This document shows positions 26,270 to 35,047 of a DNA stretch of 64,000 bases, piece after piece. The translations under genes were made by a program, and so were the position numbers. Below the pieces are notes generated by a model. That model was given only the letters and a program-made list of their open reading frames with translations, searched no databases and was not told the origin of the DNA. The DNA comes from CAMCXT01 sp040403315 (GTDB taxonomy: Bacteria; Bacteroidota; Bacteroidia; M30B66): the NCBI GenBank assembly GCA_040403315.1, contig JBBAKX010000002.1:248001-312000 (forward strand). The letters are read 5' to 3'. Numbering within the stretch: the stretch's first letter is position 1; each line of letters starts with the position of its first letter.

Positions 26270-27340
26270 TTATTTAGTTCGAACAGTTACTGTAGTATTG
26301 TTATTTACTGTTCCACCTGCATTTTTAATTTTCTGGTGAATTTCTGCTCTACGCAATTGCAAATCTAATTCACGATCCTCACGTTCAAGCTTAGCCACAT
26401 CTGCCAAAACGATTTTATAATTTACTGTCAAGTTAAAATAAAATTGCACCGTTGGCTCCACCATATCAGGGTTCAATACAACATCGAATTGATTGTATGG
26501 AACTTTTTCATAATAAATTGTGGACATTTTTTCTGTATAATTAATTTCAATTGGCTTTTCTTTTCCCGGCTTTGTAGGTTTAACCTTTGGAACAGTGGTA
26601 TTTGCAGCTGTATATTTCATATATCTTTCCATCGGATAAACAGAACCTTGTGTGCAACCATATTGCTGCGCTTCTACAGTAAAACCCATACGATCGTAAG
26701 ATTCAACTTTGCGATTTATAATTTCTTCTGCTTTTGCGCGTAATTGATCATAAATTTTATCCATATCGGCAACATTGTAATCAATTTTCACCAAATCATA
26801 AATCTCTGCTTTGGCTGCTGCACTTATCAAATCGTTCATGCGATCATGGTTATCGAATTTCACGTGAATATTCTTTTTCATTTCAAATCCAGCAGGAACT
26901 TCATTAAATGTTTTTGAATATTTCTTTTCTGTTGATTCGAAATCATATTTTGGAACCATCGAAATAAAATCTACGTGCGTATTTGCAATAGAAATTCCCA
27001 CTTTTAATAATTGTTCAAACACATTATTCAATCTTATATCCATCATTGAATCAGTCTCTTCTATCGTTTCACCAACCTGCGTTACACTTAAAATTGCCAC
27101 ATAGGATGTTGCCTTCATATTGATCATTACATCAGCTTTTACTGGAGTAATTGTACTATTATAACTTGGATTTAAATTCACGCCTTTGGGCTGCTGATAT
27201 GGAATATATCCATTTCCAAAAGAATCATTATTGTAATTATTATTTCCGGTAGATTGAGCATTTACAGCATTTCCAGCCGATTGAGCATTTAATTGAATTG
27301 CTGAAATTATTACCAGCGCAGAGAGAATTATTTTTTTCAT
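26270..27340 (-). CDS. SIMPL-domain-like secreted protein
   Basis: The 356-residue protein has a signal peptide ending near LNAQ and an Asn/Gly/Gln-rich linker (about 21-60). Residues 70-330 resemble a SIMPL (DUF541) domain, with the beta-strand KATSYVAILSVTQVGETIEE, a helix with VFEQLLKVGISIANTHV, and alternating strands and helices. A charged C-terminal helix and a Thr/Asn tail follow. SIMPL proteins are periplasmic or outer-membrane and have no settled function. This is a fold-level guess. The gene stands alone with its own terminator. Confidence 0.6.
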   Translation of the reverse strand: MKKIILSALVIISAIQLNAQSAGNAVNAQSTGNNNYNNDSFGNGYIPYQQPKGVNLNPSYNSTITPVKADVMINMKATSYVAILSVTQVGETIEETDSMMDIRLNNVFEQLLKVGISIANTHVDFISMVPKYDFESTEKKYSKTFNEVPAGFEMKKNIHVKFDNHDRMNDLISAAAKAEIYDLVKIDYNVADMDKIYDQLRAKAEEIINRKVESYDRMGFTVEAQQYGCTQGSVYPMERYMKYTAANTTVPKVKPTKPGKEKPIEINYTEKMSTIYYEKVPYNQFDVVLNPDMVEPTVQFYFNLTVNYKIVLADVAKLEREDRELDLQLRRAEIHQKIKNAGGTVNNNTTVTVRTK

Positions 27341-27442
27341 AGTGTCGAATTTTACTGCCTTTATGGTTGAAAAAAAAAGAGGTTCAATTCAACACAAAAA
27401 AAAGATCATTATTTTTCGGAAGCTCTGTAATTCAGCATTTTA

Positions 27443-27556
27443 TTTTGCCGGCCGCCGAATTAATAATTCGTTCAATTACACATTTTGGTCGGCGCCGCGC
27501 TTTCCGCGCTACGCACTTTCGCTCTGCTTCAGTGGGTAGCCAGCTCCAATCGCTGC
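27443..27556 (-). repeat. GC-rich dispersed repeat, copy 2
   Basis: On the minus strand it begins GCAGCGATTGGAGC, has GCGGAAAGCGCGGCGCCG and CAAAATGT in the middle and ends GCGGCCGGCAAAA, matching copy 1 (1656-1750) at both ends and the centre. It is about 20 bp longer because of an extra AAGCAGAGCGAAAGTGCG-like insert. It occupies most of the 329-base gap 27341-27669, just beyond the aconitase terminator. Confidence 0.7.
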
Positions 27557-27614
27557 AGGAATACACCAATAAAAGCCAAATTCTAAATTCAAGTGCATCA
27601 CCATAGTACAACAA

Positions 27615-27648
27615 AAAATCCCTGAACCTCGAAAGGAACAGGGATTTT
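27615..27648 (-). terminator. Terminator of the aconitase gene
   Basis: A 10-bp perfect stem, AAAATCCCTG (27615-27624) with CAGGGATTTT (27639-27648), with T-runs at the minus-strand exit. It lies 22 bases beyond the aconitase stop codon. Confidence 0.85.
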
Positions 27649-27669
27649 CGAAAGAATTGAAAATGCGAA

Positions 27670-29934
27670 TTACTTCACACTCGCTTTAATGATGTTGAGT
27701 GCAGCACCAGCTTTGAACCACTCAATTTGTTGTTCGTTATAGCTGTGGTTTACCTGAATGCTATCAGAAGTTCCGTCGCTGTGGTTAAATACCAAGTTTA
27801 ATGGAGTGTTTGGAGCAAATGATGTTAATCCAAGAATATCGATGGTGTCGTTTTCTTGAATTTTTTCATAATCGGCTTTGTCGACAAACGTAAGCGCCAA
27901 CATGCCTTGCTTCTTCAAGTTGGTTTCATGGATACGTGCAAAACTCTTCACTAGAACGGCACGAACACCCAAATGTCTAGGTTCCATTGCAGCATGTTCG
28001 CGGCTTGAACCTTCACCATAATTCTCGTCACCAACTACAATAGATCCAATTCCTGCTGCTTTGTAGGCACGCTGTGTAGCTGGTACCGGACCATATTCTC
28101 CAGTTAATTGATTCTTCACGTTATCGGTTTTCTCGTTGAAGAAATTCATCGCGCCGATCAACATATTGTTAGAGATATTGTCCAAATGACCGCGGAACTT
28201 TAACCACGGACCAGCCATTGAAATATGATCTGTTGTGCACTTGCCTTTTGCCTTAATCAACAACTTCAATCCATGAAGATCAACTCCATCCCAAGCAGGG
28301 AAAGATTCTAGCAATTGTAAACGGGTACTATCTAATGAAACCTGAACTTGTATGTTTGATCCGTCTTCAGCTGGAGCTTGATAGCCCGCATCTTCAACTG
28401 CAAATCCACGTGATGGAAGTTCGGCACCAGTAGGCTCATCCAACTTAACGGCGATACCATCAGAGTTAATTAATGTGTCAGTAATTGGGTTAAAAGTGAG
28501 GTCTCCAGCGATCGCTAAAGCCGTTACCAATTCTGGTGAACCAACGAATGCGAATGTGTTAGGATTTCCATCTGCACGTTTCGCGAAATTTCTATTGAAG
28601 GAGTGAACGATCGTATTTTTCTCCTGCTTTTCAGCACCAACGCGGTCCCACATCCCGATGCAAGGTCCACAAGCATTGGCGAAAACCTTGGCTCCAATTT
28701 TATCGAAAACTTCGAGGAATCCATCCCGCTCGATAGTGTAACGCACTTGTTCTGAACCAGGAGTGATCGTGAATTCAGCTTTAGGTACAAGTTTCTTTTC
28801 AGAGGCTTGGCGAGCAAGAGAAACCGATCTGCTGATGTCTTCATAAGAAGAGTTGGTGCAAGAACCGATCAAACCAACTTCAACTTTGGTAGGCCAACCG
28901 TTAGCAGCAGCAACTTCCTTCATCTTTGAAATAGGTGTTGCAAGATCTGGCGTGAATGGGCCATTAAGATGTGGTTCCAATTCGTCTAAATTGATTTCAA
29001 TAACTTGATCGAAATACAATTCAGGGTTCGCATATACTTCAGTATCAGCTGTAAGGTGTGGGCGGATTCCATTGGCTAAATCAGCAATTTCAGCACGATC
29101 TGTTGAACGCAAGTAACGCTCCATTGAATCGTCATAACCAAAAGTAGATGTTGTAGCTCCAATTTCAGCTCCCATGTTGCAAATGGTTCCTTTTCCGGTG
29201 CAGCTCATCGATGTAGCACCTTCGCCGAAATATTCTACAATAGCACCAGTTCCACCTTTAACGGTGAGGATTCCGGCTACTTTCAAAATAACGTCTTTCG
29301 GGGAAGTCCAACCACTGAGTTTACCAGTTAACTTCACACCGATCAACTTTGGCCATTTCAATTCCCACGCAAGTCCTGCCATCACGTCGCAAGCATCAGC
29401 TCCACCAACACCGATAGCAATCATGCCCAAACCACCAGCATTTACGGTATGTGAATCGGTTCCGATCATCATCCCGCCAGGGAAAGCATAATTTTCAAGA
29501 ACTACTTGATGGATAATTCCTGCACCAGGTTTCCAGAAACCAATTCCATATTTATTGGAAATAGAAGCGAGGAAATCGTAAACTTCCTTGTTTCCAGTTA
29601 CAGCTTTGTTCAAATCGGTAGTTGAATCTACCTGAGCTGTGATGAGGTGATCGCAATGCACAGAAGAAGGTACTGCAACTTTCGGACGACCAGCTTGCAT
29701 AAACTGAAGCAATGCCATTTGCGCCGTTGCATCTTGCATAGCTACACGGTCTGGAGCAAAATCAACATAATCCTTTCCTCTTTCAAACGCCTTATTTGTT
29801 GGATTTTCCCAAAGATGCGCGTAGAGAATTTTTTCTGAAAGCGTGAGTGGTTTACCAGTAATTTTTCGAGCCGCTTCGATACGTTCGCCAAATCTGGCGT
29901 AAACGCTGCGGATCATTTCGAGATCAAATGCCAT
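27670..29934 (-). CDS. acnA: Aconitate hydratase
   Basis: The 754-residue [4Fe-4S] enzyme interconverts citrate and isocitrate in the TCA cycle. The cluster ligands are the Cys in GLIGSCTNSSYED and the two in ANACGPCIGMWDR. Substrate-site motifs include QDATAQMALLQFM and GSDSHTVNAGGLGMIAIGVGG, and the swivel domain (about 580-754) has GSSREHAAMEPRHLG. The length fits the mitochondrial-type aconitase common in Bacteroidota. It is transcribed alone with its own terminator. Confidence 0.95.
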   Translation of the reverse strand: MAFDLEMIRSVYARFGERIEAARKITGKPLTLSEKILYAHLWENPTNKAFERGKDYVDFAPDRVAMQDATAQMALLQFMQAGRPKVAVPSSVHCDHLITAQVDSTTDLNKAVTGNKEVYDFLASISNKYGIGFWKPGAGIIHQVVLENYAFPGGMMIGTDSHTVNAGGLGMIAIGVGGADACDVMAGLAWELKWPKLIGVKLTGKLSGWTSPKDVILKVAGILTVKGGTGAIVEYFGEGATSMSCTGKGTICNMGAEIGATTSTFGYDDSMERYLRSTDRAEIADLANGIRPHLTADTEVYANPELYFDQVIEINLDELEPHLNGPFTPDLATPISKMKEVAAANGWPTKVEVGLIGSCTNSSYEDISRSVSLARQASEKKLVPKAEFTITPGSEQVRYTIERDGFLEVFDKIGAKVFANACGPCIGMWDRVGAEKQEKNTIVHSFNRNFAKRADGNPNTFAFVGSPELVTALAIAGDLTFNPITDTLINSDGIAVKLDEPTGAELPSRGFAVEDAGYQAPAEDGSNIQVQVSLDSTRLQLLESFPAWDGVDLHGLKLLIKAKGKCTTDHISMAGPWLKFRGHLDNISNNMLIGAMNFFNEKTDNVKNQLTGEYGPVPATQRAYKAAGIGSIVVGDENYGEGSSREHAAMEPRHLGVRAVLVKSFARIHETNLKKQGMLALTFVDKADYEKIQENDTIDILGLTSFAPNTPLNLVFNHSDGTSDSIQVNHSYNEQQIEWFKAGAALNIIKASVK

Positions 29935-30284
29935 GCTTTTATTATTATTTATTTGAAAATCAGAATTTTACGCATTTTAACATGCAGTGGCTAAAATAAG
30001 CTAGACGCACGATGAATACAAGTAAAACCATTTTAAATAAGGATTTAGTTTGTTAAATGATTTTCGATCGTTGTGTAATGCTGTTATTCAATTCGAAAAT
30101 GAACGAATTACACAAATGATTATTTTACAAAATACAGTTATACAATATGTCATTAATCGCTTAATTCTACATGCATCTAACTTAAAAGTACAATCCAAAG
30201 CTGTTTATCAACAATCAATTTATCACCAAAAATTAATTCCGATATTGCCCCTGCACTGTATCGGTCATTACAGATCGGATTATC
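29935..30284. other. Divergent AT-rich spacer with an inverted repeat
   Basis: No gene is supported. TTGTGTAAT (30071-30079) and ATTACACAA (30107-30115) form a perfect 9-bp inverted repeat around a 27-base spacer. It could be an operator or leader hairpin for the divergent aconitase and helicase genes. An 80-codon frame here lacks coding character. Confidence 0.35.
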
Positions 30285-32555
30285 ATGAATGAATTTGCTG
30301 CAACAACAGATGCTGCCGAATTGGTTGTTAACCTAATTCAACGCAGTGCTCTCAATATTTTTTTAACGGGAAAAGCCGGAACTGGTAAAACTACCCTTAT
30401 CCGAAAAATTTGCGACATTACATACAAACGGTTCGCAATCCTTGCTCCTACTGGAGTTGCGGCCATAAATGCGGGTGGAGTTACGATCCATTCGTTTCTC
30501 CGGGTACATCCGCATACGTTTCTACCTGCAGGACAAGCACCTACAGGAGCTGGAAATCGCTTCGAAACATCTTTTACATTGACTCGAAACATGCGGTTGT
30601 CGAAGGATAGAATTCAAATCCTTCGAAACATCGATCTGCTCATTATCGATGAAATTTCGATGGTTAGATGCGACTTGCTCGATGCAATGGATACCATACT
30701 TAGGAAATACCGTCAAAATCAAGCTCCTTTTGGTGGTGTACAGCTCCTGATGAGCGGTGATTTGTACCAATTGCCTCCAGTTGTGAAGGAGGAAGACGCC
30801 CGATTACTCCGGGAATTTTATCCTTCATTCTATTTTTACGAATCTAAAGCACTCCAAAAAGCGGGCTTCCTCCCAATCGAACTGAAACAAGTATATCGAC
30901 AATCGGATCCTGTTTTTCTAAATATCTTAAATGAAGTAAGAGAAGGCTATCTTACTAAAGAGTCGGCGATTTTACTTGACGAGCGATTCAATCCAAATCC
31001 ACCTGATAACTCAAAAGACGGCTACATAACACTAACATCTCATGTGGCTCAAGCTGAGAGAATTAATGCTCAAAAATTAGAGTCTCTTAAAGCAACAAAG
31101 TTTTCATTTGAAGCACGAATTGAAGGTGAATTCCCCCAACAGGCATACCCTACAGACCAACAACTTATTTTAAAATTGGGCGCTCAGGTTATGTTTATAA
31201 AAAATAACAGAGAACTTAATTATTTTAATGGAAAAATTGGATGGATCGAAGATGTGGACTCAGAAAATGAAACAATTAAAGTAAGATGCGAAAAAAACGA
31301 AATTCTTCATGTGCCAAGGGAAGTTTGGGAAAACAATCAATATGGTTTTGATGATGAAAAAAATACAGTAAAACAAAATGTGGTAGGGAAATTCTATCAA
31401 TATCCATTGCGCTTGGCATGGGCAATTACGATCCATAAAAGCCAGGGCTTAACATTCGATAAAGCCATTATCGACGCAGGAAGAGCTTTTGCTTCCGGAC
31501 AAGTATATGTTGCTTTAAGTCGGTGCAGAACACTTGAAGGTTTGATTTTAAGTAGTAGAATTTCGGCAGGAGACCAATTAAACGATCTCAATGTGGGTAG
31601 TTTTCATCAAACATTTCCTGAAGCACATGAACGAAAAGCTGTTTCGGATGCTGCAATGCGCTATTTCCCTGAATCGATCGTTTTACAATCTATTCGCATG
31701 GATGCAGTTGTAGAATTGTTTCAAACGATTCGAGAACCATTAAAGGCTTCATCAAAATACTTGAGTGATGAAACAATTGAAAAAATTGAGGCCATACCAA
31801 TTATGCTTCAGAATATTCAAAATGTAAGCCGAAAATACCATTATGCAGCAGCCACAATCGTTTCAGGAGGATATCAATTTGAAGAAATAGAAAGATATTA
31901 CAAGGCAATCGAATATTTTAAAACCCAGATTTTGGACCATTTTTCGGTTCCAATTGTACACGCATTAGCCGAATTAGAGCAATTCAACAAAGCGAAAAAT
32001 ATTCATCGTCAACTCAGCATAATCATTCCCGAACTTCCAAGTTTGTTTAGAAACTTTCTGCTTGGAGGTGCATATATTAGGGGTATTTCGAAAAATAATC
32101 TAGAAGGAATTAAAAAACTAATTGATCAGCAAATTCTTGACGTATCGAGCCACTTGGATGGTATTTATAGGAAAAAGGCTCAGATGGGTCTGCATGAAAT
32201 CAAGCCCAAAGAGAAAAAAACAAAAGGTCCATCAAAAACAAAAAAGCCGAAAGACCACTCAAGAAAAGAAAGCCTCGATTTATTTAAAAATGGCTTAACT
32301 ATATCCGAAATGGCCGAAAGCCGCGGATTGACTGAAGGAACCATTTGGACACATCTATTGAAATCTTTGGTTGCAAATGAAATCAGAATCGACGAATTGT
32401 TAGTTAAAGATGATATCGACGAAATTCAACGATTTATCTGGAAACATCCTGAACATGATTCATTAGGTAAATTGATCCAAGCCACAGAAAATCGATTTAA
32501 TCCAAATCATTTAAAATTGGTTTGGACTCAAAAACTGATCGATCCTATTCATTAA
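30285..32555 (+). CDS. Pif1-like superfamily 1B DNA helicase with C-terminal HTH
   Basis: The 756-residue protein resembles Pif1/RRM3 helicases, which unwind DNA 5'-3'. Walker A is LTGKAGTGKTTLIRKI (about residues 29-44), Walker B LLIIDEISMVRCD, and GGVQLLMSGDLYQLPPV is the following helicase motif. Motifs V/VI are AITIHKSQGLTFDKAIIDAG and YVALSRCRTLEGL. The C-terminal third is helical, with a Lys-rich stretch (about 640-665) and a helix-turn-helix (EMAESRGLTEGTIWTHLLKS). Many Bacteroidota have this helicase with the HTH tail. Its exact role in replication or repair is unknown. Confidence 0.9.
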   Translation: MNEFAATTDAAELVVNLIQRSALNIFLTGKAGTGKTTLIRKICDITYKRFAILAPTGVAAINAGGVTIHSFLRVHPHTFLPAGQAPTGAGNRFETSFTLTRNMRLSKDRIQILRNIDLLIIDEISMVRCDLLDAMDTILRKYRQNQAPFGGVQLLMSGDLYQLPPVVKEEDARLLREFYPSFYFYESKALQKAGFLPIELKQVYRQSDPVFLNILNEVREGYLTKESAILLDERFNPNPPDNSKDGYITLTSHVAQAERINAQKLESLKATKFSFEARIEGEFPQQAYPTDQQLILKLGAQVMFIKNNRELNYFNGKIGWIEDVDSENETIKVRCEKNEILHVPREVWENNQYGFDDEKNTVKQNVVGKFYQYPLRLAWAITIHKSQGLTFDKAIIDAGRAFASGQVYVALSRCRTLEGLILSSRISAGDQLNDLNVGSFHQTFPEAHERKAVSDAAMRYFPESIVLQSIRMDAVVELFQTIREPLKASSKYLSDETIEKIEAIPIMLQNIQNVSRKYHYAAATIVSGGYQFEEIERYYKAIEYFKTQILDHFSVPIVHALAELEQFNKAKNIHRQLSIIIPELPSLFRNFLLGGAYIRGISKNNLEGIKKLIDQQILDVSSHLDGIYRKKAQMGLHEIKPKEKKTKGPSKTKKPKDHSRKESLDLFKNGLTISEMAESRGLTEGTIWTHLLKSLVANEIRIDELLVKDDIDEIQRFIWKHPEHDSLGKLIQATENRFNPNHLKLVWTQKLIDPIH

Positions 32556-32731
32556 AAATAGTTTAGATAGTTTCAAGTTCATATAGATCGTTCAAGATTT
32601 CTTTGGTTTTAGTGGTTTCACCAATACGACAATTCAATTTCGAAATTTCAGTCATATTGTACGTGTAAACTCCCCCTGCAATTCATGCAAAAATTGGTTG
32701 GTCAATATCCCATTCACATGCATCTTTGCCT

Positions 32732-32780
32732 TGTAATCATTGATAATAATTAACCTAACTAATAATTATCAATGATTACA
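32732..32780. repeat. AT-rich 21-bp inverted repeat
   Basis: TGTAATCATTGATAATAATT(A) pairs with TAATAATTATCAATGATTACA around ACCTAAC, with one mismatch. It is much longer than the terminators in this window and has no gene immediately before it. Confidence 0.7.
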
Positions 32781-32956
32781 TATTATAAAATAACTATTAT
32801 TAATTATTGTTGAGCCAATTGGTTGAGTACCCGTGATTGAGTTAAAACCAAAATCGATGCTGTGATTTACATGGCGAATGAAATCTTCCCTGGAAAATGG
32901 AAGATGGTGTGCAACCAAGCCGGTCGTTTCGAAAGTTGCGGCCGGCTTATTTTTTT
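32781..32956 (+). ncRNA. Candidate small RNA ending in a terminator
   Basis: A terminator-like hairpin, AAGCCGG (32917-32923) with CCGGCTT (32942-32948), is followed by ATTTTTTT, but no plus-strand gene ends nearby (the last stop is 390 bases upstream). GCAAC (32911-32915) can pair with GTTGC (32935-32939) instead, which would break the terminator stem. CTTCC/GGAAG form another small hairpin just before. The start is not defined; the boundary given is the end of the inverted repeat. No known RNA family is recognised. Confidence 0.35.
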
Positions 32957-33152
32957 GCTAAACTCACATTAAGAATACTAACGTTTTTGTGCTTACTCAA
33001 AAATCACTTTATAAGAATATTCTATCACTTTTGTTTTAACCGTGAAAATTTTATTGAAATAATTCAATCAATAATTTAGGATCCTATTCATTTTAAATTG
33101 CATCAATCAAATTGACTCAATAGTCTTTAAAATTAAAGAAAAAAATCCTCAG

Positions 33153-33177
33153 CAAAAAATCCTCAGTCGACTGAGGA
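33153..33177 (-). terminator. Terminator of the oxoamine synthase gene
   Basis: The perfect palindrome TCCTCAGTCGACTGAGGA (33160-33177) is followed on the minus strand by TTTTTT. It is 23 bases after the stop codon. A partial copy of the arm (CTGAGGA with T-run) follows it. Confidence 0.8.
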
Positions 33178-33199
33178 ATAAAAAAGAAGTTTATTAATA

Positions 33200-34480
33200 T
33201 CAAATTTTGAAGGCTCTATAAATCTCCTGCATACTTGAGTTGTTGTCTTTCAATGCAAAAGGTAGCTGTTCAGAAATGATCGTTAGCAAATTATAAATGT
33301 CTTCGAAGGTGTGGTTGGTAGTCAAAGGAATTCTTAAACCAGTATTCTTGTATGGCACACTTGGGAAAACACTCAAATTAATGTAAAATCCTTTGTTCAT
33401 GATTCGAGTAACCATGTTGTAACCAACTGCAGGTTTTCCAACTCCGATAAAGAAGATAGGCGAATTTGATTCTCCGATAAGAGGTAAATTTAATTGCTTG
33501 CAAGTATCTACAAAGTAGTCAATGCGTTTTTGCAATTCCATTTGGCGGGCTTTAATTTCCTCACTTAAGTGGATTTTAGCTGAGGCAATAATTGCACCCA
33601 ACATCGGTGGTTGAATTGGGCCAGAGAAGATGAAAGTGCCACCGCAGTTTCTAACTTTTCGCTTAATTTTCTCATCAGGAAAAACCAAAACGCCACCACA
33701 AGCAGCGAAACTTTTTGCTAATCCTGCAACTAAAAATAGCCTTTCATGAAATGGCTTTTTACTCAAAACATAACCACTACCATTTTTACCTGCCCAACCA
33801 GTTCCATGCGCATCATCTACGTAAAGATTAAATTGTGGGTACTTGTCGAGGAGATTATACAGGTCGTCTATTGGAACAAAATCACCATACATTGAATAAA
33901 CTCCATCTGCCATGTACCAAATTTTCTCAAACTTCTCGCTCAACTCAAGAATTCTTTCTTCAAGAATATCCATCCTATTGTGACGAATTAACTCAACATG
34001 CACTCCACGGGCTTTGATGAGTTGAGAAGCTGTTTGCACACAAGCATGAACTTGTAAATCTAAAACGACAGCATCCCGATCACCAACCAAAACTGGTATA
34101 TTCGATAAATGCCCTAGTGTAACAGTTGGAGCCAACAAAATAGGTCTCTCAAAAATTTCTTCTAGCAGCTGTTCTGCTTCTGTGTATAGAGTAACTGATG
34201 CATAAGCCCTTGAAGATGAAAACTGAGACCCATAATTCGTAACAGCATCAACTACACCTTGAACAATTGCAGGATGTTTTTCGAGGCCAAGGTAACTGCA
34301 AGATCCGAAGTTAACGACTTTTTTACCGTTAACCTGAATGGTTGAACCTTGAATCTCTTTGTCTTGAACTTTTAGTTGCGCAATACCTAAAGATGCTGAA
34401 ATGTTGGTTACTTCATCGATAGTTTCTAGAACTTGCTCATGCCTTGTTTTACTTTGTTGAGTAGTAGTATTTGTGCTCAT
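33200..34480 (-). CDS. Alpha-oxoamine synthase (serine palmitoyltransferase/capnine-synthase-like)
   Basis: The 426-residue PLP enzyme joins an amino acid to an acyl thioester with loss of CO2. The PLP lysine is K256 in VAGLAKSFAACGG, the cofactor-nitrogen aspartate is in VDDAHGTG (222-228), and His145 in DLQVHACV stacks on the ring. Serine palmitoyltransferase, KBL and AONS share this fold. In Bacteroidota such proteins make sphingolipids or, with cysteate, the sulfonolipid precursor capnine; the sequence does not decide. No biotin genes are nearby. It is divergent from a MerR regulator. Confidence 0.85.
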   Translation of the reverse strand: MSTNTTTQQSKTRHEQVLETIDEVTNISASLGIAQLKVQDKEIQGSTIQVNGKKVVNFGSCSYLGLEKHPAIVQGVVDAVTNYGSQFSSSRAYASVTLYTEAEQLLEEIFERPILLAPTVTLGHLSNIPVLVGDRDAVVLDLQVHACVQTASQLIKARGVHVELIRHNRMDILEERILELSEKFEKIWYMADGVYSMYGDFVPIDDLYNLLDKYPQFNLYVDDAHGTGWAGKNGSGYVLSKKPFHERLFLVAGLAKSFAACGGVLVFPDEKIKRKVRNCGGTFIFSGPIQPPMLGAIIASAKIHLSEEIKARQMELQKRIDYFVDTCKQLNLPLIGESNSPIFFIGVGKPAVGYNMVTRIMNKGFYINLSVFPSVPYKNTGLRIPLTTNHTFEDIYNLLTIISEQLPFALKDNNSSMQEIYRAFKI

Positions 34481-34558
34481 AAAGATAACTAGTAGGTTTT
34501 TATCAAATTTGGGAATGTACAGCTACACTTTTAGAGAATTGTCATGAAAGATATAGAC

Positions 34559-34597
34559 AGGGTTATTAACACTGTCAAATATTTGATAAATAACCCT
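34559..34597. promoter_or_regulatory. Nested palindromes between oxoamine synthase and MerR gene
   Basis: AGGGTTATT (34559-34567) and AATAACCCT (34589-34597) are a perfect 9-bp inverted repeat; inside them lies TCAAATATTTGA (34575-34586), a perfect 12-bp palindrome. The position in a divergent intergenic region suggests an operator for one or both genes, perhaps for the MerR protein itself. Confidence 0.4.
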
Positions 34598-34665
34598 TTG
34601 TAGTTATTGTCAAACTGGTTTTTCACCGTTTATTAACAATTTGCAAGAAGAGCGATTTCTTGTCC

Positions 34666-34673
34666 TACTTTTG
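34666..34673 (+). promoter_or_regulatory. -7 box of the MerR-type gene
   Basis: TACTTTTG with TTTG at 34640-34643 upstream (22-base spacing). It lies downstream of the first possible start (34641), supporting the ATG at 34698. Confidence 0.5.
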
Positions 34674-34697
34674 AAATACAAATTCAACCATCGATTT

Positions 34698-35033
34698 ATG
34701 ATTGCTGAAGAAAATGAAATTGAAAAATTATTTTACTCAATCGGTGAGGTAGCTGATCAGTTTGGAGTAAATCCTTCTTTGATTAGATTTTGGGAGAAAG
34801 AGTTTGACATAATAAAGCCGAGAAAAAACAAAAAGGGAAATAGATTATTTACAATTGAAGACCTTCAGAGTTTTAGAACAATATTTCATCTTGTAAAAGA
34901 GCGAGGTTATACGCTTGAAGGAGCTCGACAAAAACTCAAAGGTGGTAAAAGCAAACTAGATCAAGAAGCTGTAATAGTTGGAAAACTAACCAAAATCAGA
35001 TCATTCTTGGTTGAATTAAGAAATGAAATCTAA
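34698..35033 (+). CDS. MerR-family transcriptional regulator
   Basis: From the ATG at 34698 this is a 111-residue DNA-binding protein. The MerR HTH and wing are YSIGEVADQFGVNPSLIRFWEKEF, then KKGNRLFTIEDLQSFRTI; helix KERGYTLEGARQKL is also typical. The C-terminal effector part is short (about 35 residues), so no ligand can be guessed. Such short MerR-like proteins are very common in Bacteroidota genomes. It faces away from the oxoamine synthase and converges on the ABC permease-like gene. Confidence 0.85.
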   Translation: MIAEENEIEKLFYSIGEVADQFGVNPSLIRFWEKEFDIIKPRKNKKGNRLFTIEDLQSFRTIFHLVKERGYTLEGARQKLKGGKSKLDQEAVIVGKLTKIRSFLVELRNEI

Positions 35034-35047
35034 GCTATAGAATTTCC

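Larger units (their letters stand above)
32556..33152. other. Intergenic region with an AT-rich hairpin and small frames
   Basis: This gap holds a 21-bp inverted repeat (32732-32752 with 32760-32780, one mismatch, 7-base loop) and a possible small RNA (32781-32956). Two tiny overlapping minus-strand frames lie at 32652-32723 (MHVNGILTNQFLHELQGEF) and 32563-32655 (MTEISKLNCRIGETTKTKEI). They may be a degraded gene end, but neither resembles a known protein. A 60-codon plus-strand frame at 32897-33079 is not convincing. Confidence 0.4.

Noticed and set aside
30050..30292. An 80-residue frame before the helicase
   Set aside because: No coding character; it overlaps the helicase start and the inverted repeat.
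32563..32723. Two small overlapping minus-strand frames after the helicase gene
   Set aside because: They have no recognisable relative or promoter and are too short to call.
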